Assembly (NCBI GenBank): GCA_026391515.1
Contig: JAPLEC010000311.1
Location: 1 to 21,026, forward strand
Length of the DNA stretch: 21,026 nucleotides
Reading direction: 5' to 3'
From: Bacteroidia bacterium
GTDB lineage: Bacteria > Bacteroidota > Bacteroidia > Bacteroidales > VadinHA17
Both the position numbers and the translations under genes were made by a program. Below are positions 1 through 7,115 of this stretch, in pieces (the first letter of the stretch is position 1; every line of letters begins with the position of its first letter). A model generated the notes under the pieces. The model ran no database searches and was not told the DNA's origin. It saw nothing but the letters and a program-made list of their open reading frames with translations.

Positions 1-872
1 TTTACCATCTGTGCATGCGGTGCACAATCAGTAAGGAGAAGGGTTGAGCTGCCCTGGACTTTCACCGGGTATTTAAGTTTCAGTGATTTAAAGATGGGAT
101 GCATTATATGGCAAGCCATATCACCGAGAGCTCCAGTTCCAAAATCCCACCAGCCTCTCCAGTTCCACGGATGATAAATGCTGTTATATGGACGCTTCGG
201 AGCAGGACCAATAAAGAGGTCCCATTTCAGAGTTTCAGGTATGGGTTCTTCTTTTGCCGGACGATTAAGACCTTGCGGCCATATTGGCCTGTCTGTAAAC
301 GCTTCGACTTTGGTTATTTCACCAATTTCTCCGTTTTGTATCCATTCTACAGTCAGATTAACCCCTTCCCCTGATGAGCCCTGGTTACCCATCTGTGTGG
401 CGACTTTATGCTTTTTTGCAAGCTTAGTCAGCAACCTGGATTCGTAAACTGAGTGTGTCAGAGGTTTTTGTACATAAACATGCTTACCCATGGTCATAGC
501 TGTGGATGCAACTATACAATGGGTATGGTCAGCTGTTGCAACAATAACTGCATCAATTGATTTACCCATTTCATCGTACATTTTTCTCCAGTCATAATAT
601 TGCTTGGCTGTTGGATTTTCATCAAAAACATGTTTTGAATAAGCCCAGTCAACATCGCATAACGCAACGATATTTTCAGTGTCTCTAACTGCTTTGAGAT
701 TTGAATTACCCATCCCTCCAATGCCAACGATTGCAATGTTAAGCTTGTCGCTTGGAGAAATTCTGGCACAGCCGCCAATGACCGAGCTGGGAAGTATAGT
801 CAAACCTGCAGCTACCGCACCAGTTGTTCCAATGAACTTCCGGCGCGTAATGTTTTTTGATTCTTCTTTCAT
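1..872 (-). CDS. Gfo/Idh/MocA family oxidoreductase with Tat signal (3' end cut by window edge)
   Basis: I read 290 codons without a stop from the ATG at 872 down to base 1, so the C-terminus lies outside the window. The N-terminus carries a twin-arginine signal (TRRKFIG near residues 9-15, followed by a hydrophobic stretch), implying export in folded form. A Rossmann NAD(P) loop follows (IAIVGIGGMG, about residues 46-55), then VIVATADHTH and YVQKP, the latter being the family's EKP-type motif in which lysine is usually catalytic. Later motifs TDRPIWPQG and WNWRGWWDFGTGALGDM are typical of large exported Gfo/Idh proteins in Bacteroidota and Planctomycetes. The substrate is unknown; a sugar or glycoside oxidation is inferred from the family and from the carbohydrate enzymes nearby. 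It is divergent from the gene at 1003, with a 130-bp gap between them. Confidence 0.9.
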   Translation of the reverse strand, partial: MKEESKNITRRKFIGTTGAVAAGLTILPSSVIGGCARISPSDKLNIAIVGIGGMGNSNLKAVRDTENIVALCDVDWAYSKHVFDENPTAKQYYDWRKMYDEMGKSIDAVIVATADHTHCIVASTAMTMGKHVYVQKPLTHSVYESRLLTKLAKKHKVATQMGNQGSSGEGVNLTVEWIQNGEIGEITKVEAFTDRPIWPQGLNRPAKEEPIPETLKWDLFIGPAPKRPYNSIYHPWNWRGWWDFGTGALGDMACHIMHPIFKSLKLKYPVKVQGSSTLLLTDCAPHAQMV

Positions 873-1002
873 TTTCAGGTAGATTTAATTTTAATGATTT
901 ATAAAAATAATAAATTGAATTTGATTCCAATTTATAACTGTTACTTTTATTTTCTATCTTTCTCCACAGGAAAAAAAGATAAGTTACCAGAAATGTTTTT
1001 AA

Positions 1003-1476
1003 ATGGAAAAGAAACTTTTTTTACTTGAAACACAGGATAATTCACGGATAATGAGAATATTCCAGATAATACTGGGGATCTTATGTATTATTGTTGCTCT
1101 CTTCTGGCTGATCTTTAATTTCAAAACATTTAAGACAGACAAAACTCTCTGGATCACAGTCGTTTTCCTCATAGGATTTGGTTTCTACCAGATCATGGCC
1201 GGATTTGGAAAAACTTCAAAATATATTGAAACAGGAGCCGAAAAAATCGTACTAAGACAGAATTCCTTTCTTCCAAAGATTGAATTGAAACCTGCCGATA
1301 TTCAACGCATAGAGATATTTCCATTAAGTATATGCTTCCAGTTTAAAAATGGGAAAAAAATTGTTCATCGTTTCGGACTGACAAACACTGAAATTATTGA
1401 ACCGGTTAAGGAATCTATCACAGAGTTTGGCAACCTAAATAAAATACCTGTTGAGATCAGGAAGGAAGAACTTTAA
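1003..1476 (+). CDS. Small membrane protein of unknown function
   Basis: This is a 157-residue protein with a charged N-terminus and two predicted transmembrane segments (about residues 19-39 and 49-67, with a short FKTFKTDKT connector). A soluble C-terminal half of alternating hydrophobic and charged residues follows. The layout, two helices then a beta-rich tail, resembles membrane-anchored PH-like proteins that are common in Bacteroidota, but I cannot name a family and assign no function. No signal peptide is needed. It stands alone between a divergent oxidoreductase and a convergent esterase. A heptamer repeat array begins on the base after its stop codon. Confidence 0.75.
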   Translation: MEKKLFLLETQDNSRIMRIFQIILGILCIIVALFWLIFNFKTFKTDKTLWITVVFLIGFGFYQIMAGFGKTSKYIETGAEKIVLRQNSFLPKIELKPADIQRIEIFPLSICFQFKNGKKIVHRFGLTNTEIIEPVKESITEFGNLNKIPVEIRKEEL

Positions 1477-1525
1477 GCTCAAGGTTCAGCGTTCCGCGTT
1501 TAGTATTCAGAATTCGAGATTTAGA
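1477..1525. repeat. Degenerate 7-bp tandem repeat array (RTTYRGN type)
   Basis: Seven consecutive heptamers run from the base after the stop codon at 1474-1476: GCTCAAG, GTTCAGC, GTTCCGC, GTTTAGT, ATTCAGA, ATTCGAG, ATTTAGA. The consensus is about RTTYRGN with no slippage in phase. It lies between the convergent genes ending at 1476 and 1546. The period of seven is shared with the arrays at 8180 and 19133, but the unit sequence differs. It has no hairpin partner within the gap. Confidence 0.7.
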
Positions 1526-1545
1526 GAAAGGATAGATAAGCATCC

Positions 1546-2799
1546 TTATTTCCAAACCTGATCTGCAAAATCCATAAACCAGTTCCAATCTTTCAATAGC
1601 AGATTATGAGCGCCATCCCTGATATGAAACGCAACTTTTCCGCTGATAACCTGTTTGTTAAGCGGAGGCATTGTTACAGGTATGCCTGAGCTGGCTTTTA
1701 AAAGCTGAAATACGGGTAATGCATTATAAAGTGAGAGGTACGATCCCTTCGGATCGCCCCACAGATCCTCGTCGGCACAGTCGACATACAGGGCACGTGG
1801 TGCGATAAGTGCAAGCAACATGTGCATATCTACAGGCATAGCATTCTCATTATCAGAGTATTTCTTATAATTTGAACAAAACCAGTGAGGAAATGCTGTA
1901 TTGATCCTTGCAACAGTTTCGCCGTATCTGCGTCTGGCAAGAGCTGCACCACCGCAACCCGATTCATTACTAATCACAATTGAAAAACGCAGATCCTGTG
2001 CTCCTGCCCACAGTGCTGTTTTTCCGCCTCGTGAATGACCAACTACAGCAACTTTTTTCTTATTTATATCTTTATCTGTTTCCAGATAATCCATGCATCT
2101 GCTTGCACCCCAGGCCCATGCAGATATTGTACCCCAGGCATTTGGCGGTCGGACTCCTCTGTCAAGCAGACCATGAATTCCGTTTTTAAAGTCATCAAAA
2201 TTATCCGGATCGACATCAGAATTGCTGAATGCTGCAGCAGCATAACCTCTTGCAACAATTTCCTCAGCAGGCCACCATTCATTTTTTTCTTTTCTGGTCG
2301 GATCAATAGTTCTCGATCCAAGATTGATCAGAAGAAATGCTGGAACGGGTTTTAAAGCGTTGTTAGGTATAAAAAGAATAAGATGAATGACCAGAGATTT
2401 ACCTTCGGACTGAATGGTTATGTCAACCTGTTTAAGAGTTGCTGAACCACCCATAGCATTTTTATCTTCGTTTACTACTGCAAAAGTTTTTGTATAGGAA
2501 GTTGAAGGCACTCTTCCAAAAACATTTTCCCCGAACAGCTCCAACACTTCCTGACGCCGGATCTTGGTCCACTCCTTTGATGTAGTTATCTTTTGTCCGG
2601 ATGAATTGGCGAGAACATCCGGCAAGGTATAGGCAGGAACCTTTTCCTCGTAATAATTAAATTCCGAGCCCGATTTGGATAATTTTTCGACAGTCTCCCG
2701 CGGAGCCTGCCAGCTCTCTCCCGTCTGAGCAGACATATTAAGTGAGAGAAAGAGAAAAATGTTGCTGAAATACGCTAATAACGAGTATTTATTTTTCAT
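1546..2799 (-). CDS. Secreted CE15-like glucuronoyl (4-O-methyl-glucuronoyl) methylesterase
   Basis: The 417-residue protein has a signal peptide (about residues 1-24, ending near MSAQ) and an alpha/beta-hydrolase catalytic domain. The nucleophile elbow is GHSRGGK with Ser256. NESGCGG places Glu279 exactly 23 residues later, the spacing I recall between catalytic Ser and Glu in fungal CE15 enzymes, and His398 in DGAHNL is the likely catalytic histidine. AWAWGASRCMDYLE and ARRRYGETVARIN are also typical of bacterial CE15 proteins. The family cleaves ester bonds between lignin alcohols and glucuronic acid on xylan. The protein should act in the periplasm or at the cell surface. A good -33/-7 promoter lies just upstream (2817-2847). 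It is a single-gene unit, divergent from the AmrS gene. Confidence 0.88.
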   Translation of the reverse strand: MKNKYSLLAYFSNIFLFLSLNMSAQTGESWQAPRETVEKLSKSGSEFNYYEEKVPAYTLPDVLANSSGQKITTSKEWTKIRRQEVLELFGENVFGRVPSTSYTKTFAVVNEDKNAMGGSATLKQVDITIQSEGKSLVIHLILFIPNNALKPVPAFLLINLGSRTIDPTRKEKNEWWPAEEIVARGYAAAAFSNSDVDPDNFDDFKNGIHGLLDRGVRPPNAWGTISAWAWGASRCMDYLETDKDINKKKVAVVGHSRGGKTALWAGAQDLRFSIVISNESGCGGAALARRRYGETVARINTAFPHWFCSNYKKYSDNENAMPVDMHMLLALIAPRALYVDCADEDLWGDPKGSYLSLYNALPVFQLLKASSGIPVTMPPLNKQVISGKVAFHIRDGAHNLLLKDWNWFMDFADQVWK

Positions 2800-2816
2800 A
2801 GCTGCTTATTTATGAT

Positions 2817-2847
2817 CAAAAATAGAATAAAAATACCACCCTTTCAA
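2817..2847 (-). promoter_or_regulatory. Bacteroidota-type -33/-7 promoter for the CE15 esterase
   Basis: On the minus strand, TTG (2847-2845), a 20-bp spacer, and TATTTTTG (2824-2817) match the Bacteroidota sigma-ABfr consensus (TTTG, 19-21 bp, TAnnTTTG). The -7 box ends 17 bp before the ATG at 2799. This is the best promoter match I found in the window. Confidence 0.6.
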
Positions 2848-2903
2848 TTGCCAATATTAAAGAAGTCTGTAAAAAATCATTAGAAACACGAATAATAATA
2901 GTG

Positions 2904-2911
2904 TAAATTTG
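2904..2911 (+). promoter_or_regulatory. Possible -7 box (TAAATTTG) for the AmrS gene
   Basis: TAAATTTG fits TAnnTTTG and lies 19 bp before the ATG at 2931. No TTG is found 19-21 bp upstream, so this rests on one box only. Confidence 0.35.
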
Positions 2912-2930
2912 TTTGGACAATTGTTGCGGT

Positions 2931-3950
2931 ATGATTACTCTTTCAAGAAAGACTGAAAATAAGATTGAATGCCTTTTATGTCCGCATTTTTGCAAAATCG
3001 CTGAAGGCAAAACCGGTATCTGCGGTGTCAGGAAGAACATTGGCGAAACAATTGATTTACTGACATATGGAGTCATTTCAGGTTATGCACTCGATCCCAT
3101 TGAAAAGAAACCGTTGTACCATTTTTACCCCGGCACCAATATTCTTTCACTTGGCTCTTACGGATGCAATATGCGATGTGATTTCTGCCAGAATTACAAC
3201 ATTTCACAGCATACCCTGTCGGGATATACTTCAAAAACTGAACCCGAGAAAATCATAAAAGATGCCCAGAGTGCCCTTCACAACATTGGAATAGCATTCA
3301 CCTATAATGAGCCGGTTATCTGGTTTGAATTTATTCGCGATGTGGCAGTGAGAGCAAAAAAGAAAGGGCTCAAAACTGTTATGGTCAGCAACGGGTATGT
3401 AAATAAAGAGCCACTGGATGAGATAATTTCCTTCACTGATGCTTTTAATATTGACCTGAAAGCGTTTAACAGTGAGTTTTATAAAAAGCTTACAGGTGCT
3501 GATATTGAGCCCGTTAAAAGCGCACTCAGGCAAATTGCAGGCTCTGGAAAGCACCTTGAAGTTACGACGCTGGTCATCCCTGGACATAATGATGATGAGA
3601 AGGAAATGGCACAGCAGGCTGAATGGATAGCGGGCGAACTCGGGAAGGATATACCCTTTCACCTGAGCAGGTATTTTCCGATGTACAAAAGAGAAGATCC
3701 TTCTACTCCGCATGACACAATAAAGAGACTTATGGAAACAGCCTCAAAGTATCTGACCTTTGTATACATCGGGAATATGGTTTCAGATGCCGGACAAAAT
3801 ACAAAATGTCCAAAATGCGGTAAGACAGTTACAAAAAGATCGGGTTACAACATAAAGCTTCAGAACCTTGACCAGAAAGGTAAGTGTTCCGGTTGCGGAA
3901 CACATATTTTCAAACACTTTGCTTCTTTTTCTTCTTCGATACAGAACTGA
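2931..3950 (+). CDS. amrS: AmmeMemoRadiSam-type radical SAM enzyme (AmrS, PflA-related)
   Basis: I chose the ATG at 2931 (339 residues, starting MITLSRK) over an in-frame TTG 18 bp upstream. The protein has three cysteine clusters. An N-terminal group (C14-x2-C17-x3-C21-x9-C31, in CPHFC and GICGVR) comes first. The radical SAM motif CNMRCDFC (C79, C83, C86) follows and should bind the [4Fe-4S] cluster that cleaves S-adenosylmethionine. The C-terminal zinc ribbon is CPKCG...CSGCG. This order matches the AmmeMemoRadiSam radical SAM subfamily, which normally partners the Memo and AMMECR1 proteins; its reaction is not settled to my knowledge. Neither partner is in this window. Its last 41 bp overlap the convergent gene at 3910. 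A possible -7 box lies at 2904. Confidence 0.85.
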   Translation: MITLSRKTENKIECLLCPHFCKIAEGKTGICGVRKNIGETIDLLTYGVISGYALDPIEKKPLYHFYPGTNILSLGSYGCNMRCDFCQNYNISQHTLSGYTSKTEPEKIIKDAQSALHNIGIAFTYNEPVIWFEFIRDVAVRAKKKGLKTVMVSNGYVNKEPLDEIISFTDAFNIDLKAFNSEFYKKLTGADIEPVKSALRQIAGSGKHLEVTTLVIPGHNDDEKEMAQQAEWIAGELGKDIPFHLSRYFPMYKREDPSTPHDTIKRLMETASKYLTFVYIGNMVSDAGQNTKCPKCGKTVTKRSGYNIKLQNLDQKGKCSGCGTHIFKHFASFSSSIQN

Positions 3951-4215
3951 GCCGTTCGCATAACTTATCAACACCGTTATTCAGATCTTTATTAATAAGC
4001 TGATAATGAGCCTTTACACCTTTTGGATCGGCAGCCGGATCAGGATTGTTCACCCTGTGTATAAGATCATTTCTGAAATGTACAGCATCCGAAATTATGC
4101 CTCCCACTTCATCAGATTTTTTATCGGGATAAAGTTCTAAATAAGTAAAACAATCTGAAATCAGCTCATAGACCTTTGCGTCAATCTCTTTCTTAAGCTT
4201 CCTGATGCTTCCCAT
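3910..4215 (-). CDS. Conserved Bacteroidota protein of unknown function
   Basis: I chose the ATG at 4215 (101 residues, MGSIRKLKKEID) over an upstream start at 4257, because the extra 14 residues look like untranslated leader and run close to the upstream gene's stop. It is a small, charged, probably all-helical soluble protein without signal or membrane segments. It has a conserved-looking core FRNDLIHRVNNPDP and a lysine-rich tail (KKKKKQSV). I recall similar short proteins across Bacteroidales but know no function. It follows the aminotransferase gene by 50 bp on the same strand, so the two are probably co-transcribed. Its 3' end overlaps the AmrS gene tail to tail by 41 bp. Confidence 0.7.
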   Translation of the reverse strand: MGSIRKLKKEIDAKVYELISDCFTYLELYPDKKSDEVGGIISDAVHFRNDLIHRVNNPDPAADPKGVKAHYQLINKDLNNGVDKLCERLSSVSKKKKKQSV

Positions 4216-4265
4216 AAAATTAAGTTTTTGATTTGTCTGTAAAGATAAAAATATCAAATGGTAAA

Positions 4266-5099
4266 TCAGGTTTTTTCAGACCTGAACCTTTGCATGCTCT
4301 CGTCAGCTTTTATCAGATATAGTTTTCGAAGCTTTTCAATTAAAGGGATTCTCACCTTAAAAGCTTTATCATCAATACAGCAAAAAGGCAGTACCATTGG
4401 AGATGTACCGGTCATGAATACAGCATCATAGTCATTGATTCTGTCAGATTTAACACAGTCCAGCTTTACCTTAATATCCTGTTCACTGCAAATATCCAGA
4501 ACATATTTCCGTGTTATCCCACAGAGGATCATGCTGTCAGGAGCTGTCACAAGGCAATCATTCTTGAGGAAAAAAATATTAGACCTGCTTCCTTCTGTTA
4601 TCTGACCTTTTTCATTTACCAGCAGTGCTTCATAACCTCCGTCAAGGATAAGCTTATGAAAGATTGACGATCTGAGCTTATGATTAATCACTTTAGAACC
4701 AGGCTCTTTTCTTTCAGCATAAAAGAGAATGCCCTTCACTCCGTTCTTGTACTGAATTTCGGTCGGATAAATTGGTCCAATAAAATAAACCAGGTAATTA
4801 TACGAATCCTTATTATAATTGAAGACAATCTTTAGATTCACCTCTTTTTCCCTGTCCGATTTTGAAAGATTAATAATGTCTCGTTTCAATACAGAGGTAT
4901 TAGCAAGCATTTTTCTTTTTTGCAATCTGGCGCTGGTTTCAAGACGTTCCATGTGATCATAAAAGAACACCGGAGTTCCCTTGACCATTCTTATTACCTC
5001 ATAAATGGAATCGCCCTCATATACAAGAGAATTGTCAAAAGAATCTGCCGGCTGCAATTCACCGTTCAGGACGAATTTTTTCCCGTAACATTCATTCAT
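4266..5099 (-). CDS. Class IV (fold-type IV) PLP aminotransferase, ilvE/pabC-like
   Basis: The 277-residue length is normal for this family, which includes branched-chain aminotransferases, D-amino acid transaminases and aminodeoxychorismate lyases. Visible motifs in order are YEGDSIYEVIR, an invariant-type lysine in INHKLRS (Lys141, expected to form the Schiff base with pyridoxal phosphate), ITEGSRSNIF (Glu169, PLP pyridine contact), GITR and FMTGTSPMVLP. It is cytoplasmic. The exact substrate cannot be assigned: the sequence is divergent from canonical IlvE, and no folate or branched-chain genes are nearby. A possible -7 box (TATTTTTG) lies 20 bp upstream. The small protein at 3910-4215 probably shares its transcript. 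Confidence 0.85.
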   Translation of the reverse strand: MNECYGKKFVLNGELQPADSFDNSLVYEGDSIYEVIRMVKGTPVFFYDHMERLETSARLQKRKMLANTSVLKRDIINLSKSDREKEVNLKIVFNYNKDSYNYLVYFIGPIYPTEIQYKNGVKGILFYAERKEPGSKVINHKLRSSIFHKLILDGGYEALLVNEKGQITEGSRSNIFFLKNDCLVTAPDSMILCGITRKYVLDICSEQDIKVKLDCVKSDRINDYDAVFMTGTSPMVLPFCCIDDKAFKVRIPLIEKLRKLYLIKADESMQRFRSEKT

Positions 5100-5118
5100 A
5101 TTTACTGATCTTTAGCAA

Positions 5119-5126
5119 CAAAAATA
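5119..5126 (-). promoter_or_regulatory. Possible -7 box (TATTTTTG) for the aminotransferase gene
   Basis: Read on the minus strand this matches TAnnTTTG and ends about 20 bp before the ATG at 5099. I see no -33 TTG at the right spacing. It lies in the 97-bp divergent gap shared with the exonuclease gene. Confidence 0.35.
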
Positions 5127-5196
5127 CAAACTATTAACAACTCTGCCCGCATTTCTGTTTATATTCGCAGAAGCTTATTCTGTGAAGATTTTAAAA

Positions 5197-6567
5197 ATGT
5201 TTGCAATAATCGACATTGAGACAACAGGAGGAAGTGCCAGGCTCGAAAAGATAACTGAGATCGCTGTTTATCTTCACGACGGAGAAAAAATCACAGGCGA
5301 ATTTGTTTCGCTGATAAATCCCGAAAGAAATATACCTTATTTTATTACCAACCTTACAGGTATAACCAATGAAATGGTGGAGAATGCACCTCGTTTTTAT
5401 GAAATTGCCAAAACTATAGTGGAGCTGACTGAAGGCAGAACTTTTGTCGCTCATAATGCAAGGTTTGATTATTCATTTATAAGACAAGAGTTTAAGTCGC
5501 TTGGTTTTAATTATAAAAGGAGTATAATTGATACCGTCGCTTTAGGCCGGAAATTGTTTCCGGGCTATCGCTCCTACAGTCTTGGTAATATCTGCAGGGA
5601 TCTGAAAATTACAATTAATGGCAGGCACAGAGCTGCGGGTGATGCACTTGCAACTGTAAGTCTGTTTGAAATGCTCCTGAAGAAAGACCTGGAGGTCAAT
5701 GGCAGAAGGTCAAATCTTATCAGGAATACCAGGATATCGAAGCTCAATCCGAAGCTCGATATTTCGAAAATAGATTCTATCCCTGAAGAACCAGGCATAT
5801 ATTATTTTTACAATGAGGAAGGTGACCTTATATATATAGGTAAAAGCCGGAATCTTCAGCAAAGGATCAGCACTCATCTTTCAAATAATACTACAAGCCG
5901 TGCGATGGAAATGCGAGATCTGATTGCCGATATTTACTGGGAGCTTACTGGCAGTGAGCTTATTGCATTGCTTCGTGAATCTTTTGAAATAAAAGATAAT
6001 AAACCGATATATAACAGGGCCAAAAGGAGATCCTCATTCCAATGGGGAATTTTCATTTTTACGGATGATGACGGTTATTTGAATTTCAGGCACGAACTCA
6101 TTGATTCTGAGGAGAATCCTCTTTCTGTTTTTACATCAAAAGAGAAAGCAAAATCGAAGCTTATTTCACTTGTCGAAACTTATGATTTGTGTCAGAAACT
6201 TACAGGACTTTATGAAACCTCAGGACCCTGTTTCCAGTATCATGTAGGTATATGCAAAGGAGCATGCTGTGGCAAAGAGTCTGTAAAAGATTATAACAAG
6301 CGGGTAATGCAGGCAGCTGAAGAGTTTGTTTTTACCCATCGTAACTTTTTCATTATTGACAAGGGCAGGGATGAAGACGAAAGATGTGCAGTAAAAGTGG
6401 TTAACGGAAAATACAATGGCTATGGTTACTTCGATATAAACAATATGGGATTTGGTCTTGAAGCTGTTCATGAATGTATTCAGCCATCTCCTGATAACCG
6501 TGATATTCAGGTAATTCTGAAGCATTACCTTAAAACAAACAGGATTGAAAAGATAATTGAATTCTGA
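5197..6567 (+). CDS. DEDDh exonuclease fused to UvrC-like GIY-YIG endonuclease domain
   Basis: I chose the ATG at 5197 (456 residues) over a GTG 15 bp upstream, because FAIIDIETTGG is where this family normally begins. Residues 1-170 form a DnaQ-like 3'-5' exonuclease with the full DEDDh set: Asp6 and Glu8 (DIE), Asp91 (HNARFD), His144 and Asp149 (HRAAGD). Residues about 195-285 form a GIY-YIG domain: GIYYF (201-205), YIGKSRNLQQR (from 213), and Glu261 in LLRES as the expected metal ligand. Residues 332-357 carry four cysteines spaced C-x12-C-x7-C-x3-C, as in UvrC after its GIY-YIG domain. The fusion is known in several bacterial phyla and is presumed to act in DNA repair; its substrate is unproven. 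It lacks UvrC's UvrB-binding, RNase H-like and helix-hairpin-helix parts. Confidence 0.9.
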   Translation: MFAIIDIETTGGSARLEKITEIAVYLHDGEKITGEFVSLINPERNIPYFITNLTGITNEMVENAPRFYEIAKTIVELTEGRTFVAHNARFDYSFIRQEFKSLGFNYKRSIIDTVALGRKLFPGYRSYSLGNICRDLKITINGRHRAAGDALATVSLFEMLLKKDLEVNGRRSNLIRNTRISKLNPKLDISKIDSIPEEPGIYYFYNEEGDLIYIGKSRNLQQRISTHLSNNTTSRAMEMRDLIADIYWELTGSELIALLRESFEIKDNKPIYNRAKRRSSFQWGIFIFTDDDGYLNFRHELIDSEENPLSVFTSKEKAKSKLISLVETYDLCQKLTGLYETSGPCFQYHVGICKGACCGKESVKDYNKRVMQAAEEFVFTHRNFFIIDKGRDEDERCAVKVVNGKYNGYGYFDINNMGFGLEAVHECIQPSPDNRDIQVILKHYLKTNRIEKIIEF

Positions 6568-6624
6568 TTGAGTTTTTAATTCCTGATTTCATAAAACAAT
6601 TCATTTTTTTAGTACATTGCAGGG

Positions 6625-6641
6625 TGCATTTTAAAAATGCA
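6625..6641. other. Perfect short inverted repeat between the nuclease and TM2 genes
   Basis: TGCATTTT and AAAATGCA flank a single A, giving a stem of about 7 bp. It lies 58 bp after the nuclease stop codon in the 161-bp gap before the TM2 gene. There is no following T-run, so it is not a convincing intrinsic terminator. It could be an operator or a weak mRNA 3' structure. Confidence 0.3.
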
Positions 6642-6728
6642 GAATTATAAGCTGGAGTCCAGAGACCAAATCAAAAACGGGGCGGATCCGAAAAGCCTTA
6701 TGAGTAGGAATAAGAAAAAACTATTATT

Positions 6729-7115
6729 ATGTATTGTAGAAATTGTGGAAACGAAGTTTCTGATAAAGCCGTTATGTGCGTCGCCTGCGGAACCCCGCCG
6801 AAAGCCGGAGATAAATTTTGCCCTAACTGTAAGGCAGAGACAGCAGCCAATGCGACAATATGTATGAAATGCGGCGTTGCTCTGAAAGGCAATAATCCTG
6901 TTGAAGGAGAAGGAAAAGACTGGCTTACAACTTTATTGCTGTGTATCTTCCTTGGATGTCTCGGAATTCATAGGTTTTATACAGGGCATACCGGAATAGG
7001 AGTTGTCCAGCTGCTTACCCTCGGTGGTTGCGGTATATGGGCCCTTATTGATCTTATAATGATTATCGTAGGTAGTTTCAAGGATGCAAAAGGTAACAAA
7101 CTGGTTAAAAATTAA
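6729..7115 (+). CDS. TM2 domain protein with two N-terminal zinc ribbons
   Basis: This 128-residue protein has two tandem zinc-ribbon motifs (C3-x2-C6 with C17-x2-C20, and C31-x2-C34 with C45-x2-C48). An acidic linker and a TM2 domain follow: a first helix with LGCLGIHRFYTGHTGIG (about 75-91) and a second with GGCGIWALIDLIMIIVG (about 99-115). TM2 domains usually carry D/H-R-F between the two helices, here HRF at 81-83. The zinc ribbons should face the cytoplasm. The function of bacterial TM2 proteins is not established. The start is fixed by the first zinc-ribbon cysteine at residue 3. Its last 32 bp overlap the DUF2752 gene, which indicates translational coupling. Confidence 0.88.
   Translation: MYCRNCGNEVSDKAVMCVACGTPPKAGDKFCPNCKAETAANATICMKCGVALKGNNPVEGEGKDWLTTLLLCIFLGCLGIHRFYTGHTGIGVVQLLTLGGCGIWALIDLIMIIVGSFKDAKGNKLVKN

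Noticed and set aside
99..447. Two overlapping plus-strand open frames near the left edge
   Set aside because: They lie opposite the Gfo/Idh coding frame, which is continuous and carries recognisable motifs. The plus frames have no protein-like pattern.
3231..3713. 160-codon minus-strand open frame inside the AmrS gene
   Set aside because: It is wholly antisense to a well-supported radical SAM gene and has no recognisable domain, signal or start context.
4266..4285. TCAGGT/ACCTGA hairpin at the end of the aminotransferase gene
   Set aside because: It has a six-base stem with no T-run on either strand in the right place, and it overlaps the coding end. It is too weak to call a terminator.
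6637..6867. 76-codon open frame across the start of the TM2 gene
   Set aside because: It overlaps the TM2 protein in another frame and shows no family motif. The TM2 frame has two zinc ribbons and a clear domain.
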